A stretch of DNA of 64,000 nt from Quillaja saponaria (Eukaryota; Streptophyta; Magnoliopsida; Fabales; Quillajaceae). The notes beneath the pieces were generated by a model. It ran no database searches. It was not told the origin of the DNA and saw only the letters and a list, made by a program, of their open reading frames with translations. The stretch is taken from positions 16,758,001-16,822,000 of the forward strand of contig CM055613.1 of NCBI GenBank assembly GCA_029379385.1, in the 5' to 3' direction. The translations under genes were made by a program, and so were the position numbers. This document shows, piece by piece, positions 46,553 through 58,440 of the stretch. Position 1 is the first letter of the stretch, and the number at the start of each line of letters is the position of its first letter.

Positions 46553-47642
46553 CTAAATCTTAAATCCCTAAATCAAAACATGTTAATCCATATGCAAATC
46601 TAAAAAATCTCACAGACTAGTCTTAAATTAGTAGATCCATGTCATCAGTCACAAATTTTCATACATAAGCTGGTGGAGCCAAAAAAAAAAAAAAAAAGTA
46701 AAGATGGACTTCTATTCTTCAAGATTCCAGACACAATTACAAAGTTACATTGAATGAAAGAGAAAGTTTAAAAAAATTGAGAGTTGTTGCAGGAGGAGGA
46801 AGCTTTTATGAGAAAACAAATGGAGGGGATGGAAGGGAAGTGAATAGAAGCTATGCAAAGACTAGAAAGGAAGAGGTTGTGATAAGTTAAAAGTTAGGGA
46901 CGTAGAGTTTGAAAGGGGATAAAGTTTAGAGATGTGGGCTTATTGGATTTTCTTTTCTTTTTGTTGATTTTAATTATATTTGGTTTGTGTGGGATTGATG
47001 TGTTAGATTGGTTGTATGAAGGTACACCAAAATCATATCCATTATTAGAGTGAAAATTTTAAGAATATCAGTCATGTAGGTTAACTGGTGTGAAAAATTT
47101 TCACAAGTTGCATAATCGACTCTCCCCAGTATTAGGGTGAAAAATTCAACTGACTTTACAATTGAATCTTTCGGGTTACCTCAATTTTGGGTGAAATCGA
47201 TCTATTTTAAAGCAATTTTTAGTTTTTTGAGTTTTATGCTCACCCCTAAGTGTATGCCCTTTTATCCTTATTTGTGCTATTTATACTATTTTATAGGCTA
47301 AGTTAGAGTGTGCTATATTCCTTATAAAAAAAAGACAAAATGCGAAAAAGTAATTTGTAGACAAAATTGAATTAATTGAATTGTAATTGATATGATTGAG
47401 AGTAATTTCATATAAATGAAATTGATTTGTGAGTTAGAGAATGCGATTTTGGATTATTGAAGGAGATTTGGTTTAAACGGTGATTGGATCAACTAAATTT
47501 ATTTTTCAATCGAAGGTGAATTTATCTCCAATCAATAACCCAATTATCCTTGTAATTAACTAATTAATATTTGTAATCAACAAACTGTAATTTGAGTGAA
47601 TTTAGAATTTATTTACTTAATTGACTAATCAATACTTATTTT
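46553..47642. other. Non-coding region
   Basis: No ORF above 60 codons and no recognised repeat. An A run (17 bases) lies at 46681-46697. Confidence 0.5.
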
Positions 47643-48777
47643 AAGACTAAATTATACTTTTAGTTCCTTTAATTAAGCCAAGAAATCACTTTTGTCCTTA
47701 TATTTCAAAACTAGACAATGTCATCTTTGTAATTTTTAAAATAATGCAATTTCGTCTTTATTGTTTATCTCCAGTTAAATTTAACTTAACGAAAAATGAC
47801 ATGACTATTGACTACTTATGTGACTTATCCATATATCTTAATGCATCAATTAAAAGTTGCCACATGTCATCAAATTAAATAATATTTTTTATAAAAATAA
47901 AAACCTTTACTTAATGTAAAAAAAAAATGAAAAAACAAATTAAAAGAAAATGAAAATCTCTACATATTGCCTTCATTACCATCTCAACCCCACCAACCCC
48001 ACTATCATCAATAATTGCAGTATTTGTTACCATCTCACCTGATAACAACCCAACCATCATCAGCAATTGTAAATATTTCAACACAAAATGCTTAAAAACC
48101 TCTAATTGAAGAAATAAAATTCTTCAATTTTTGTTTCTCCTCCTCTTTAAGATTGAAGGCCGACACCAAAAAGGTCCTCAAAATCCCAGATATCTTATAT
48201 GGTGACCCAGATGAAAATTCCATAAGAGACGTTGTGTCCATGGATTTGAATCGGCTCTCCTTCTTCTTCTTCTTCTTCTACTTGAGCTAGACAAAGTTAG
48301 TGGAGCGATGGTACCTGACTTCTATGATGTCGTCTAAAGGGAGTAGGTTTTATGAAGAGAAATCTCATGGAGAAGCTCATGGGAGTTGCTGAGCTTTTTT
48401 CTGTTAACAGTTTCCAACTCTTGTTTTTAACAAATGGCTTTAATTTTTTTCTTTTTAATTTTAATTTTTCCTTTTTCCTTTTTATAAGAATATACTTTTA
48501 CTTTAACAAAATAAAAGTAATGTTTTTCTTTTGAATTTTTATTTAATTTTATGCTATAAGACGTGTGGCAACTTTTTATTGATGTATTAAGATAAGTGAC
48601 AAGTCACATATATAATTATTAGTCACGTCACTTCTTGTTAAATTAAATTGATAAAAGGTAATAACAGAGACAAAATTGTGTGATTTTAGTAATTATAGGA
48701 TGATATATGTCTGGTTTTGAAATATAAGAATTAAAGTGATTTTGTGGCTAAATTATAGGGACTAACCTTATCTAAAT
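47643..48777. mobile_element. Non-autonomous MULE or foldback element with TIRs of about 240 bp
   Basis: The left arm 47643-47895 (ACTTTTAGTTCCTTTAATTAAGCC, AAATCACTTTTGTCC, TTAACGAAAAATGACATGACT, AATGCATCAATTAAAAGTTGCCACA) matches the reverse complement of 48535-48777 (TTAGTCCCTATAATTTAGCC, AAAATCACTTTAATT, TTAACAAGAAGTGACGTGACT, AATACATCAATAAAAAGTTGCCACA). The interior of about 640 bp contains short open stretches, including LKADTKKVLKIPDILYGD and DENSIRDVVSMDLNRL on plus near 48150-48260, that could be captured gene sequence; I do not recognise the source. No transposase. The target duplication was not resolved. Confidence 0.7.
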
Positions 48778-49056
48778 ATTAAATAATCAAAATAAACTAA
48801 AAAATATACTTAAATTTGGAGTTTACATCCATGTTTGTACTTTGAAACTGAAAGATCATCTCACCTATTAATAATGAACAAGAAAACTCAGTTACTGGGC
48901 ACTGAAACTCAGCAAACAGAGTTTGCAAAGGAACTGTATACACGCACGATGAATTAACATAGCTAGTGGAGCATCAAAACTTCATAACAACTATTAAAAT
49001 ACATGAGAATCAAATTAACATAGATGTGTAGGGCGCAGACTGAAGGCTTATACATG

Positions 49057-52000
49057 TTAATTCCTAATTTTGAACAGCTGATGTACATTATCCACAACAA
49101 AGTAGTAGCAAGTGGAGATTACAAGTTCAACCAAGTAAAACCAAACTTGACGCCAGTAGGGATTTATGTACAGAACTGCAGCAGTTCCTAACAATAGTGA
49201 TATGTAAGATACCATAAAGCTTATGTAGAAAACATCTGTGTCGATAAAACTACCGTCTCCTTCTCCCTCTCCATCTCCAGTATTCGTGGATACAACTGCA
49301 GGTGTCTTTTTAACATCATAGCAACTGTTCAATGGAGGTCCACAAAGAAAAGGATTTCCCTCATAACTACTCTCCTCAAAGGTCAAAAATTGGCCATTTC
49401 GGTCAGGTGTCTTGCCTGACAAGTTGTTGTGTGCTACACTGAAGACTTCCAGGGTGGTCAACTTGGTTAATTGAGGAGGGATTCCACCATTTAAGTTGTT
49501 AAAAGAAAGATCCAAACTCTCTATTAGCTTCAAATTGGAGAATGTAAGAGGGATGTGTCCAGTTAGATTGTTGTGAGACAGATTCAATGCTCGAATCCCA
49601 GTCAAGTTCCCAAGCTCAGGTGGTAAAATACCACCTAGTTTGTTGTGGGAGAAGTCGATTCCGGTCAGAAAAGCAAGAATGTTACCCTTGTAAGTGTAGG
49701 ATCTTCCCTTTGTTGTGAAGTTGACTTGCTCTCTCACATTCACCGGTGAGTAGGTCGTATGTTCATAATGACCAAAGACCATCACCTCCAGTTTCACGAT
49801 GTTATCTCTCCTCCATTCACTGGATGTGTTGAATGATATGTTGGTCAGGCAGTAAGGTATTGGACCAGAAAGACTATTATGAGAAAGATCTATAATCATC
49901 AATTCTTGCATAAGGCACAACTGATTTGGTATCCATCCCACAAGACTATTATTTTTCAAGATCAGGACGTTCAATGCAGAAAGGTTGCCTATCCAATTTG
50001 GAATTTTCCCGGCTATATCATTATCTCCAAGATCTAACGTCACCAATGGAGACAGTTTATTGAATTTTGTTGTCACTATGCCATTTAGCCTATTTTTTCC
50101 CAAATGGAGATACTCTAAATAGGATGAATTGAAGCAATCGGGCGGAATAAACCCTGTCAGATCATTCTCAGAAATGTCCAGGTACTTGAGATACTCAAGT
50201 TTGCACAATTCTGTTGGAATAAATCCTTCGAGGTGATTACTCGACATGGAAATGGCCTGCAACTTGGAGAAATTTCCTATCCATCTTGGAAGCTTTCCAA
50301 CCAAATGATTATTCCTGATATCCAGCACCGACAATGTCAACAGGGACGTGTTGGACATACTTTGTGGGAAAACAAAGCCATTGTCATTCAAATACAGTTG
50401 CTCTAGACTTGGTAGAGCTGACAAAGCAGGAAATACTTGTCCATCAAAATTATTGTTTGATAGAACTAATGATGAAAGCCGAGAGTTACCTGCAAATGTA
50501 TTCCATGGTATTTCTCCAGACATATGATTGTTGGACAAGTCCAAGGTAAACAGAAAGTTCATGTGATCAAAAGAATTAGGAAGCGAACCGTGAATTGCAT
50601 TCATAGACATGTTCAGCAACCCCAAAATTGGAAAAGTCGAGCTAATGTTAGCTGGGACTTCACCTTGTATGGCATTGTCGGAGACATCAATTTCCATAAT
50701 GCTGGGATTGGAATGTGATGGCAATCGGAACTGACCAGTGAAGGAGCAATTTCCAAGGCGTAGTTGTATCATTTTTGTATTGTTTTCCAACAACCAATAT
50801 GGGAATTCTCCTTTGAACTTACAATTCGTGAAATCAACACGTGTTAAGTTATATTGGTACACTAGAAAGTTTGGAAGGACAAGGTCAGTACTATTAGTTT
50901 CAATTGGGGAAGACAAAGTAAACTCTTTCAATTGAAATTTTGGAACCCAATTACGAAATTTAATGTCTGGTATGAGTTTGTTGCCACCGCCATATATGAA
51001 GTTGAGGTATGAATGGTTAGCCAAAAAAGCAAATGTGGTTGGAACTTGAAATTGGTTTTCGGAGAAGTCAAGATATACAAGTGATTTTAGGCCAGCTACA
51101 ACACAGGATATATTTCCAGTGAAGTAATTTTGTGAGAGGTCCAACTTCCATAGAGATGGCATGCTAACAACATTTGAATTGATATGTTCCGTGAAGTTAT
51201 TTTCTGAGAGATCCAAAATTTCAAGAGATGGCATATTGCCAAGGTTTGAGAAGAAATTTCCAGTGAAGTAATTATCTGAGAGGTCCAACTTCCGAAGGGC
51301 TATCAAATTGCCAAAAGATGGAGGCAGTGTACCCTCAAACTTATTCACACTTAAATCTAACTCCTCGAGATTCTTTAACTTAGACCAACCTGAAATATTG
51401 CAGCAGTTGGCATTTAATTTAATGCTATGTATGAATAGAAAATCACAGTTACCAACTTAAAGAAAAATATTCCAAAAATTGCATCTTGGTAAATACATGA
51501 AAAATGAATAAATGCTAATACGGATTATTACCTGTGGTGTGTAGGGTGCCATTGATCCCACAGAAAGCCAGAGACAAGACTTTCAAAGTCGTCAATGTTC
51601 CGATGCTTTCAAAGAAGCTATTTCCAAGGTTAGAAGAGAAATCCAAAACCAACTCTTCTAGGTTGACTAAGTTACGAAAATCTACATATATTATATAAAC
51701 TCATATCAGTTCATATAGGAAGGATACTATTGTCACTAATAATTGCAAAAACCATGTAATGTCAATTAGCTGACAAACACTTGTTCTTTCATATCCCTCC
51801 TTCTCTAATCAACACTGATATATTTATTCAAAAAAAACTTAAGACTTACCTCCGGCAACAACTGTTCCTTTAAATTTATTATCCCGAAGAGAAAGCTTTG
51901 CAACAGATGTGAATGCTCTTAATGATTTTCGGATCATGCTTCCATTGAGATTTACGGAATCTAAGTTGAGGACTCTTACATTTATATCTTCTGAAATCAA

Positions 52001-54419
52001 GACATGAAGAAAATTCAAAATTTTCAGGCACCTTCAAGATTTAATGAGGCTGAAAATAAGATATCAATTTCATTTATATTGCAATTTCCATTGGGAATTA
52101 GTACAGCATCTAAGTTGATGTTTCTAAGACAGTATTTTGCTCCTCATGCAGGAACTACAACAGGTTTTCAATGGCAAATGAAATTGAAGTAAATCTTGAA
52201 ATATGAAAATTATATATTATAATCAAATACCTTTCGGGACCACAAAACTATCAACAATGTTATGGCTTAAATCAAGCATCTCCAGCTTGTTCAAAGCATT
52301 TAATCCTGTAACGTGCAAATATAGAAAATGAGTATCGGACCGTCATAGCACTGTTGGCACAAAAACAATGACTATGTATCATTCAATCATAGTAAGTAGA
52401 AGAGGCTAGTGTGAAGAATGCTTCATAATAAGCAAAAATGGACTACAGATTGTGAAAGCTTCAAAGACAAGAAATATATGTAGCATCTATTACTAATATG
52501 ACTGATCCTATAAGTTGAAAAAAAAAATTTAAGAGAAAAGATGAAAAAGTGAACCAAATTCACCTTCCTTAGGTTTTAATTACAAGAAGCTAGTTTAAAT
52601 GTACCTTGAATATCAATTGTTCCTTCCAATCCAGTACCAGCTAGAGTCAAACTTTTCAAAGATGAGAATCCGCCAAGAGATGATAGGATGATGTTAGTAA
52701 AGTTGTTATCACTTAAGTCAAGGACCTCCAAATAGATCAACTTTGATGCTAGTCGTTCAAGACCTACAAATATGTATCCAACATGATACTTCACAAAACA
52801 ATGAAAAGCTGTAAATGAAATAGGAATTAATATTGGAGAGATAAGGCAACTGTCAGCATTATTACTAGGAACTGATTTCTCAGTCAACCCGTTGTGAGCC
52901 AAATTTAAAGATTTCAGGGATGAAAGTCCGCTCAAAGATGCTACAGTGCTTTCGCCTAAAGAGTTATAGCTCAAGTCCAGAACCTCCAAATCGACCCACC
53001 TTGCTGATTCAATACCTGCAAGCCAAAGTGTAGCTTATCATGCCCATATGCATAAATTTTATAGCTGTTGACAAGCACAACGAGTTCAAAAACAGAGTAG
53101 GTGTTCATTGTGACAGAAAACAGAGTGGTCCGCTCAAAGATGATACGACTTAGACTCAATTTAAGTCAAGTACATCCAAAGACCTCGATTTTGATGATAG
53201 TCTTTTAAAACCTAGTGACATGCATTAAACTAAGGTACACTGTACTATTCCACTTAGTATGTTGACGTTAGTGGGGGTGATTTGCGACACGATGTTTTCT
53301 GTCTATAGAGAGAAAATGCATAAACTAACTCATCACTGTGCGTTTGTGTGTATATTTATATATAATAACGTAGAAATGAAAAGGTTGAAGGTTTTGGAAA
53401 GTGCAGTAGTAAATGCTGAATAACATTACTTACTAGGAGCTGCTGCCTCAGTCAAAAGGTTTTGCCATAAATATAAAGATTTAAGAGAAGAGAGCACACT
53501 TAGAGATGATACAATGGTGTCGTTGAAGTAATTAAAGCTCAAGTCAAGGGTCTCCAGTTTGATCAATCTTGATGATAGTCTTTCAAAACCTGCAAATTTA
53601 GTCTGCCATTATAATACTAAATGGAATTAATATAGGGCCTGTTTGGGGCAGGAAGCGTTTTTTCTCTTTTCTTTTTCTTTTTTCTTTTCTTTTTTTGGAA
53701 AGAAAGGGAAGAGAATTGAAGGAATTCAAACCCCAATTTGCGGGTTTGGATATGTCTATTACAATTAAGACATACTGTATAAAACTTTCCTAATTTCTCC
53801 TCCTGTCCCTTACTAAAACATTCAAAAAGAGAAAGGGTAAAGTCCTTACCCATATTTCCCTTCTCTTCTTTTACAAAAATGGAAAACCCTTACATTCCTC
53901 TCCTCCAAACTTCAATCCAAACATACATACCCTTTTAAGCAAACCAAAAATTCTAGTAATCATAATTCATATTACCTGCCGTTAATGTATATATTGATTA
54001 CTGTTGAATGTGAGAAGAGAGCTAGAGAGTGTACCTTCATTCTTAAGATACCCATCCAAGCCATTGAAACTCAGATTGAGAGTTTTCAAATCTTCAAAGG
54101 CAAGAAAACTGGAGAGATTTAGATAACATGGCGCATCCCTATATACGCCATACCCAGTTTCCCTCACATTATAAAGATTGAGATGGATGACTCTCTTGGT
54201 GGTGGAGTTGCATTCAACCCTTTCCCACTCACAACAATCTGTTTCTGTTTCCCAGTTAGATGCTCGAAACTTATAAAAGAAATTGGCTTCCAGTTCTAAT
54301 AGAGCATTCCTCTCTTTCTCCAAACACCCTTCACACTCAAACTTAAACAGTAGCGAAACCAAAATCAACAAAACTACCCACACACCCATTATACACTCTT
54401 GCTTTTGGTTCTGTGCCAT
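49057..54419 (-). CDS. LRR receptor-like protein (RLP), intact eight-exon gene
   Basis: Cell-surface immune or developmental receptor type without a kinase. Exons by GT-AG sites: 54419-54035, 53589-53434, 53015-52866, 52763-52605, 52305-52231, 51990-51850, 51681-51532, 51389-49057. All junctions are phase 1 and the total of 3549 bp gives about 1182 residues. A signal peptide (GVWVVLLILVSLLFKFECEG) precedes the N-terminal cap CLEKERNALLELE and DCCEWERVEC. Exons 2-7 each hold one or two LRRs (LDLSxNxF). The last exon carries the main LRR run, then an island (from about SSEWRRD to FTTKGRSYTYKG). The terminal repeats GIDFSHNKLGGILPPELGNL, SLDLSFNNLNGGIPPQL and FSVAHNNLSGKTPD follow, then EGNPFLCGPPL, an acidic spacer, a membrane segment (ISFMVSYISLLLGTAAVLYI) and a short tail with no kinase. 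It resembles multi-exon RLPs such as the Arabidopsis RLP1/RLP15 group. RLPs of this build signal with SOBIR1/BAK1-type kinases; ligand unknown. The start is the first ATG ahead of the signal peptide; a second ATG at residue 11 is possible. Confidence 0.88.
53100..53212 (-). pseudogene. Decayed LRR exon within intron 2 of the RLP gene
   Basis: Minus-strand text GFKRLSSKSRSLDVLDLN followed by stops, then VVSSLSG, mirrors the start of exons 2-4 (GFERLSSRL...LETLDLSFN, SLSVLSSL). It keeps an acceptor-like AG but has two in-frame stops and no full repeat. It lies between exon 2 (ends 53434) and exon 3 (starts 53015), so it must be skipped for the gene to work. It is evidence of exon duplication in this receptor followed by loss of one copy. 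Confidence 0.7.
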
Positions 54420-55250
54420 TAATCTGATTGAGTGAGATAATCTTATTGCCTACATATATATTGCTGAAGCTTTGCTTGCATTTGGAAAATAATAAATATA
54501 ACTAGTCCAAAGACCAAGAGTTGGTAAAGCAGTCAATGAAGAAATCAAAAAGGATGGCATTATGGAATAAGATAACATAACAAATATAATATTTGATAGC
54601 ATAGACTTACTGCTGATTGTTAAAATAAATTAGTGGCTTAAATTTTACTAAAGCATTAACCTTTTAAGAAATAACTAAACAATTTCAAAGGAAAATAAAT
54701 AACATACAAAATAGAAAAGCAGTTAGTTGGAAAAAAATGAAATCTTTCTAATTTTTAATTCCATAGAATTTAAGTTTAATTTTATTGATAGACTTTATTG
54801 ATCAAAATTAAAATAAAAAATATTTGATTTTTATATAACTAGCATATACGTTTGGATCAATTTAAAATTTTACTATCATTATTTTTTACATGGAGAATTC
54901 TTCATGCGGTACGTATTATTTATATGTGTGTATTTTGTGGCGTTTTAGTTTTATTTTTACTATTTGAAATGCATATATATAATTATTTTGTATATTTATT
55001 TTTTAAAATTATAAATTTAATTTATAACTAAACTTTATTTAATAATATTATGTTAAGATAGATAAATGGAAACCCGTATATTTGCATATTTTAGTTGCTA
55101 TTTAATTAATAATCTACATAGATGTTATTTATAACTTTCACACACTTGTGTATGAACATGTACTCAGATACTAAAAGATCTTATCTCTGATGAGTTAATG
55201 AATTAGATGAATTAATCTATTAAGGGAAAAGTTAAAAAAATAAATAAAAA
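54420..55250 (-). promoter_or_regulatory. RLP 5' flanking region (duplicated upstream)
   Basis: Presumed promoter of the RLP gene. No TATA box can be chosen with confidence in such AT-rich DNA, though TATATATATTG near 54454-54464 lies about 40 bp from the ATG. From about 54890 to 55230 it is closely matched in direct orientation by 58520-58880 (shared GAACATGTACT, AACCCGTATATTTGC, TTGCTATTTAATTAATAATC). Confidence 0.55.
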
Positions 55251-55425
55251 GGGTTTCATTTCTATAGAAATTACTTCAAATCAAAATTTTAATTATAAGT
55301 TATTTAATCATTAAACATACATTTGTACCATTTTGGGGGAAAATTGATTTTTTTATATCCAAAGTGAATTATTATAGTTATGGAGAAATCTAGAAGAAAA
55401 AAAATGGTTATATATAATATTACAT
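55251..55425. other. AT-rich spacer
   Basis: Nothing recognised. Confidence 0.4.
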
Positions 55426-55820
55426 TAGCTTATCTATTATTTTGGTCATTCAGGATTGTATCAGTTTTCACTTCGGTCCTTCAACAATTTTTTCATTCAA
55501 TTTTATCCTCCCAGATTCAAAATTTTTCAATCAAGTTTTATTATTTTATTACATGTTATGAATTAACGAAATAACCACACTTGATATAAGGATAATAATG
55601 TATATATATTGTTTTTATATCTTGCAAAATTGTTTTGGTTATTTTATCATTAAATAATGTAAAATTACTTGATTTATACATAACATAAGAATGAGAGAAT
55701 ATAACTTAATTAAAAAATTCTAAATCTTAGATAATGAAAATGAGCAAAAAATTCTTGGAGGACTAAATTGAGAACTAAGGCAATCCTAAAGAACTAAAAC
55801 AGTAGTTAAACATTCTAGTG
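55426..55820. mobile_element. Miniature inverted-repeat element of about 390 bp
   Basis: The left arm (TTATTTTGGTCATTCAGGATTG, CACTTCGGTCCTTCAACAATTTTTT) pairs with the reverse complement of 55740-55815 (TGTTTTAGTTCTTTAGGATTG, CAATTTAGTCCTCCAAGAATTTTTT). Arms are about 70 bp with several mismatches. It is non-coding. The class is uncertain; the 'GGTCCTTC' phrase is common in Mutator-like ends. Confidence 0.55.
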
Positions 55821-56037
55821 GTATTTCTTTTAGTTTTTTTAAATTATCATCTTAATTTTTTGTGAGAAGTTTTTATTTCTTGATTTTTATTTATTTATTT
55901 ATTTATTAATTTTCATCTTTCGATGTGCAACGATTAACTTATTTATATTAATTAGGTAATTGTTGAGAGTTGTTATATTAATGTTAATTAGATTAAATTA
56001 CTATTTTGGTGTTTAAATATACATTTACTATCAATTT

Positions 56038-56490
56038 ACTTGGGTTTAGTAATGATTTTTAAAAGTCACAACACCTAAAAATCAGTTGGTTAATTTTTTT
56101 AAAAGATGTTTTTCCTACTACTTTCAAAAAGTCAGGGGTGCTTTTAAAAACACCCTAAGTGATGTTTTTAAAAGTTAACTATAATTTTTCAAAATTAAAA
56201 GTACAAAAATCACCTTAGAATTTATAAAAATTCCAAATATATCCTTAATTGATTTATAAACCCTCTAATAAAAGTTAATCAATATCCATGATGTCTATTT
56301 TTGTTATTTTATATACTTACAATAGTTTATGATTTATTTTACTAAACACTTTGTTCAATTTTACTACCCACATTAATTTATATAAAAGATTTACCAAACA
56401 AGGTTTTTGTAACTTTTTGATCACTGCTTTTCCATAGCATGAAAGTCACAGTAGTTTTCTACAATTCATAGCATTACCAAACTCGACCTT
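56038..56490. mobile_element. hAT-like miniature element (candidate)
   Basis: GGGTTTAGTAATG at 56041 and CATTACCAAACTCGAC at 56473 form inverted ends, with AAAAGTCACA and TGAAAGTCACAGTAG as further inner matches. About 450 bp, non-coding. The target duplication is not clear. Confidence 0.45.
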
Positions 56491-56617
56491 AGTCATGCCA
56501 TTACTCACTATTAACAGAAGAGATACATATTGCTAATATCTATTAAATATGATGATGTGTGAGAATTGACATCTTGTGATTGCACTTAGTTTAAATGGTA
56601 TAAAATATACTTTGATC

Positions 56618-57062
56618 TTATATAAAGAGGTTGGCCTAATGGTCAAAAAGTTGTGCTCCCTTCATTGACTTCATATATATGTCTAGCTTTAAGTTTAAAT
56701 TGAAATATTTTATACCACTTTTACCTTATTTTATTTTTTAAGTTTAAAATATTGATTAAGTGAATCAATTCAAAAATTATTAAGTTAAGTATCTCCTTTC
56801 ATATATATATATATATATTAAAAAAAGTTTATATTATTTACAAAATCAATTTGTATTGAAATTATTTTTTTAGACCAATAAATAAAATCTAAATTTAAGT
56901 GGTAAAATTTAAATATTTTTATTCTTTTATTATGATTATATCATAAATTTATTAATTTTCTAATTTTATTTAATTTAATTTGTTTAATTAGTTTACTTAA
57001 TCAATATAATATTTTAAATGTAAAAATGGTAAAAGTGGTATAAGATGTTTCAATATAATTTA
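56618..57062. repeat. Inverted repeat and possible SINE-like segment
   Basis: 56697-56775 (ATTGAAATATTTTATACCACTTTTACC, then TTTAAAATATTGATTAAGT) is matched in inverted orientation by about 56985-57055, giving arms of about 75 bp around 210 bp of AT-rich DNA. Just to its left, GGTTGGCCTAATGGTCAAAAAG at 56628 resembles a tRNA-type box A (TGGCNNAGTGG), as in SINEs, but no good box B follows. Confidence 0.5.
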
Positions 57063-58049
57063 GGACTTATTTAGGAAGAAATCTAAAAGTAGGACTTATA
57101 AGTAATGTAAATGTTAAAGGAAAAGTAGAACCTATCCTTAATTTCCCTTAATCTTTCTTATCAGTGCTTAGATTTGATGGTTTTTTCATGTGAATGATAA
57201 CAATTGTTAGTTCCATATGGAAAGAAAATAAAATAAATAAAGGATATATATATCTATACTATATATAAAACTGGCTTAAAAACTGAATATTTTGATTTCC
57301 TAAATCCCCTTATAAAATTTTAATTTCAATTCTTATCCATTTTATAGTTCAACTTTAAATCTTTCATTTTACATAAATAATGTATTAATAGTGATATGAT
57401 CGTTTTCTAATTTTTCTTTATCTTAATAGTAATAAGATTATAACAATAATTAAGTTAGTTATATTTAACACCATATTAAACTCCCATCTCATTTTATTTT
57501 ATCGTATAAAATTAGTTTTGAAGTATTCCAGATGTATTGTTGTTGATTCATACAGAGTATATATGAATTTAACTTGCTTAACAACTCTCTCTATTATTTC
57601 TTCAATGCTTCACCAAAAATGATTGCACTTGATTAATTTTCATTTATTTTTCTCTTTTTCCCAAAAAAAAGTCTTCTTTCTTTTTTCCATTTTGAAAGTG
57701 CTTTTGTTTTATTTGTTATGTAATTGTTGTTGTTGTTCCACTTTTCATGTTAGATAATTTTAGAATTGTAAAATGGAGAGTCTCCCTAATTTATAATTTT
57801 TTTTATGTTTCATGTTATCTTGTATAGGGTTTATCCTCCCTTTCTTGTACTGGAGTTTGGTTTATGCCCCTATGTTTTTGTATCGTTTCTTTTATTATTA
57901 AATTTGAGTAATATCATGACCCTTCTCCCCCTAAAAATAAATACTATTTTGCAAAATCATTCTAACACAAATATATAGGTATGCTCTTCTTAAATAAAAT
58001 ATAATTTATTTGTTATAATAAATTTAATAAAATAAATCTTATTGAAAGT
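57063..58049. other. AT-rich non-coding region
   Basis: No gene. TCTATACTATATATAAAA at 57252 looks like the 5' end of some plant Helitrons, but no hairpin-CTRR 3' end was found. Confidence 0.35.
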
Positions 58050-58077
58050 GAGAAATCTTATTGCCATTGCTGAAGCT

Positions 58078-58151
58078 TACATTGAGCAAAACCAAAATCA
58101 ACGCGACTACTCACACACCCTTGATACACTCTTGCTTTTGGTTTTGGGCCA
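58078..58151 (-). pseudogene. RLP signal-peptide exon remnant
   Basis: From the ATG at 58151 the minus strand reads MAQNQKQECIKGV then a stop, where the intact gene has MAQNQKQECIMGVW. Downstream of it a further VALILVLL is recognisable before similarity ends. The rest of the receptor is not present, so this duplicate never had, or has lost, its coding body. Confidence 0.75.
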
Positions 58152-58200
58152 TTCAGTCCAAAGACCAAAAACCAAGACTTGGCAAGAAGATGGCATAACC

Positions 58201-58440
58201 AAGACTTACTGTTGAAAAAGAATTTAATATTTAAAGACTTAGAGAATGGCGTATCCAAGATTTACTGTTGAAAAAGAATTTAATATTTAAAGACTAAGAG
58301 GATGGCTTGTCCAAGACTTACTGTTGAAAAAGAATTTAATATTTAAAGACCAAAGAGAAAGACTTGATTTTTTATTTATTTTTTGGTAGAAGACCAAGAC
58401 TTGCTTTTATAGACTTACTGTTTAAAAGAAATTTAATATT
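58201..58440. repeat. 56-bp tandem repeat, about 3.6 units
   Basis: AAGA(C/T)TTACTGTTGAAAAAG starts at 58201, 58257 and 58313, with a diverged partial unit near 58407. The units are nearly identical, so the expansion is recent compared with the decay of the flanking duplicate. Confidence 0.85.

Noticed and set aside
56628..56700. tRNA-type box A (TGGCCTAATGGT) suggesting a tRNA gene or SINE
   Set aside because: No cloverleaf can be folded and no convincing box B follows; kept only as a note in the inverted-repeat feature.
57252..57290. Helitron-like 5' end (TCTATACTATATATAAAA)
   Set aside because: No hairpin plus CTRR 3' end found to the right, and such AT-rich strings are common here.
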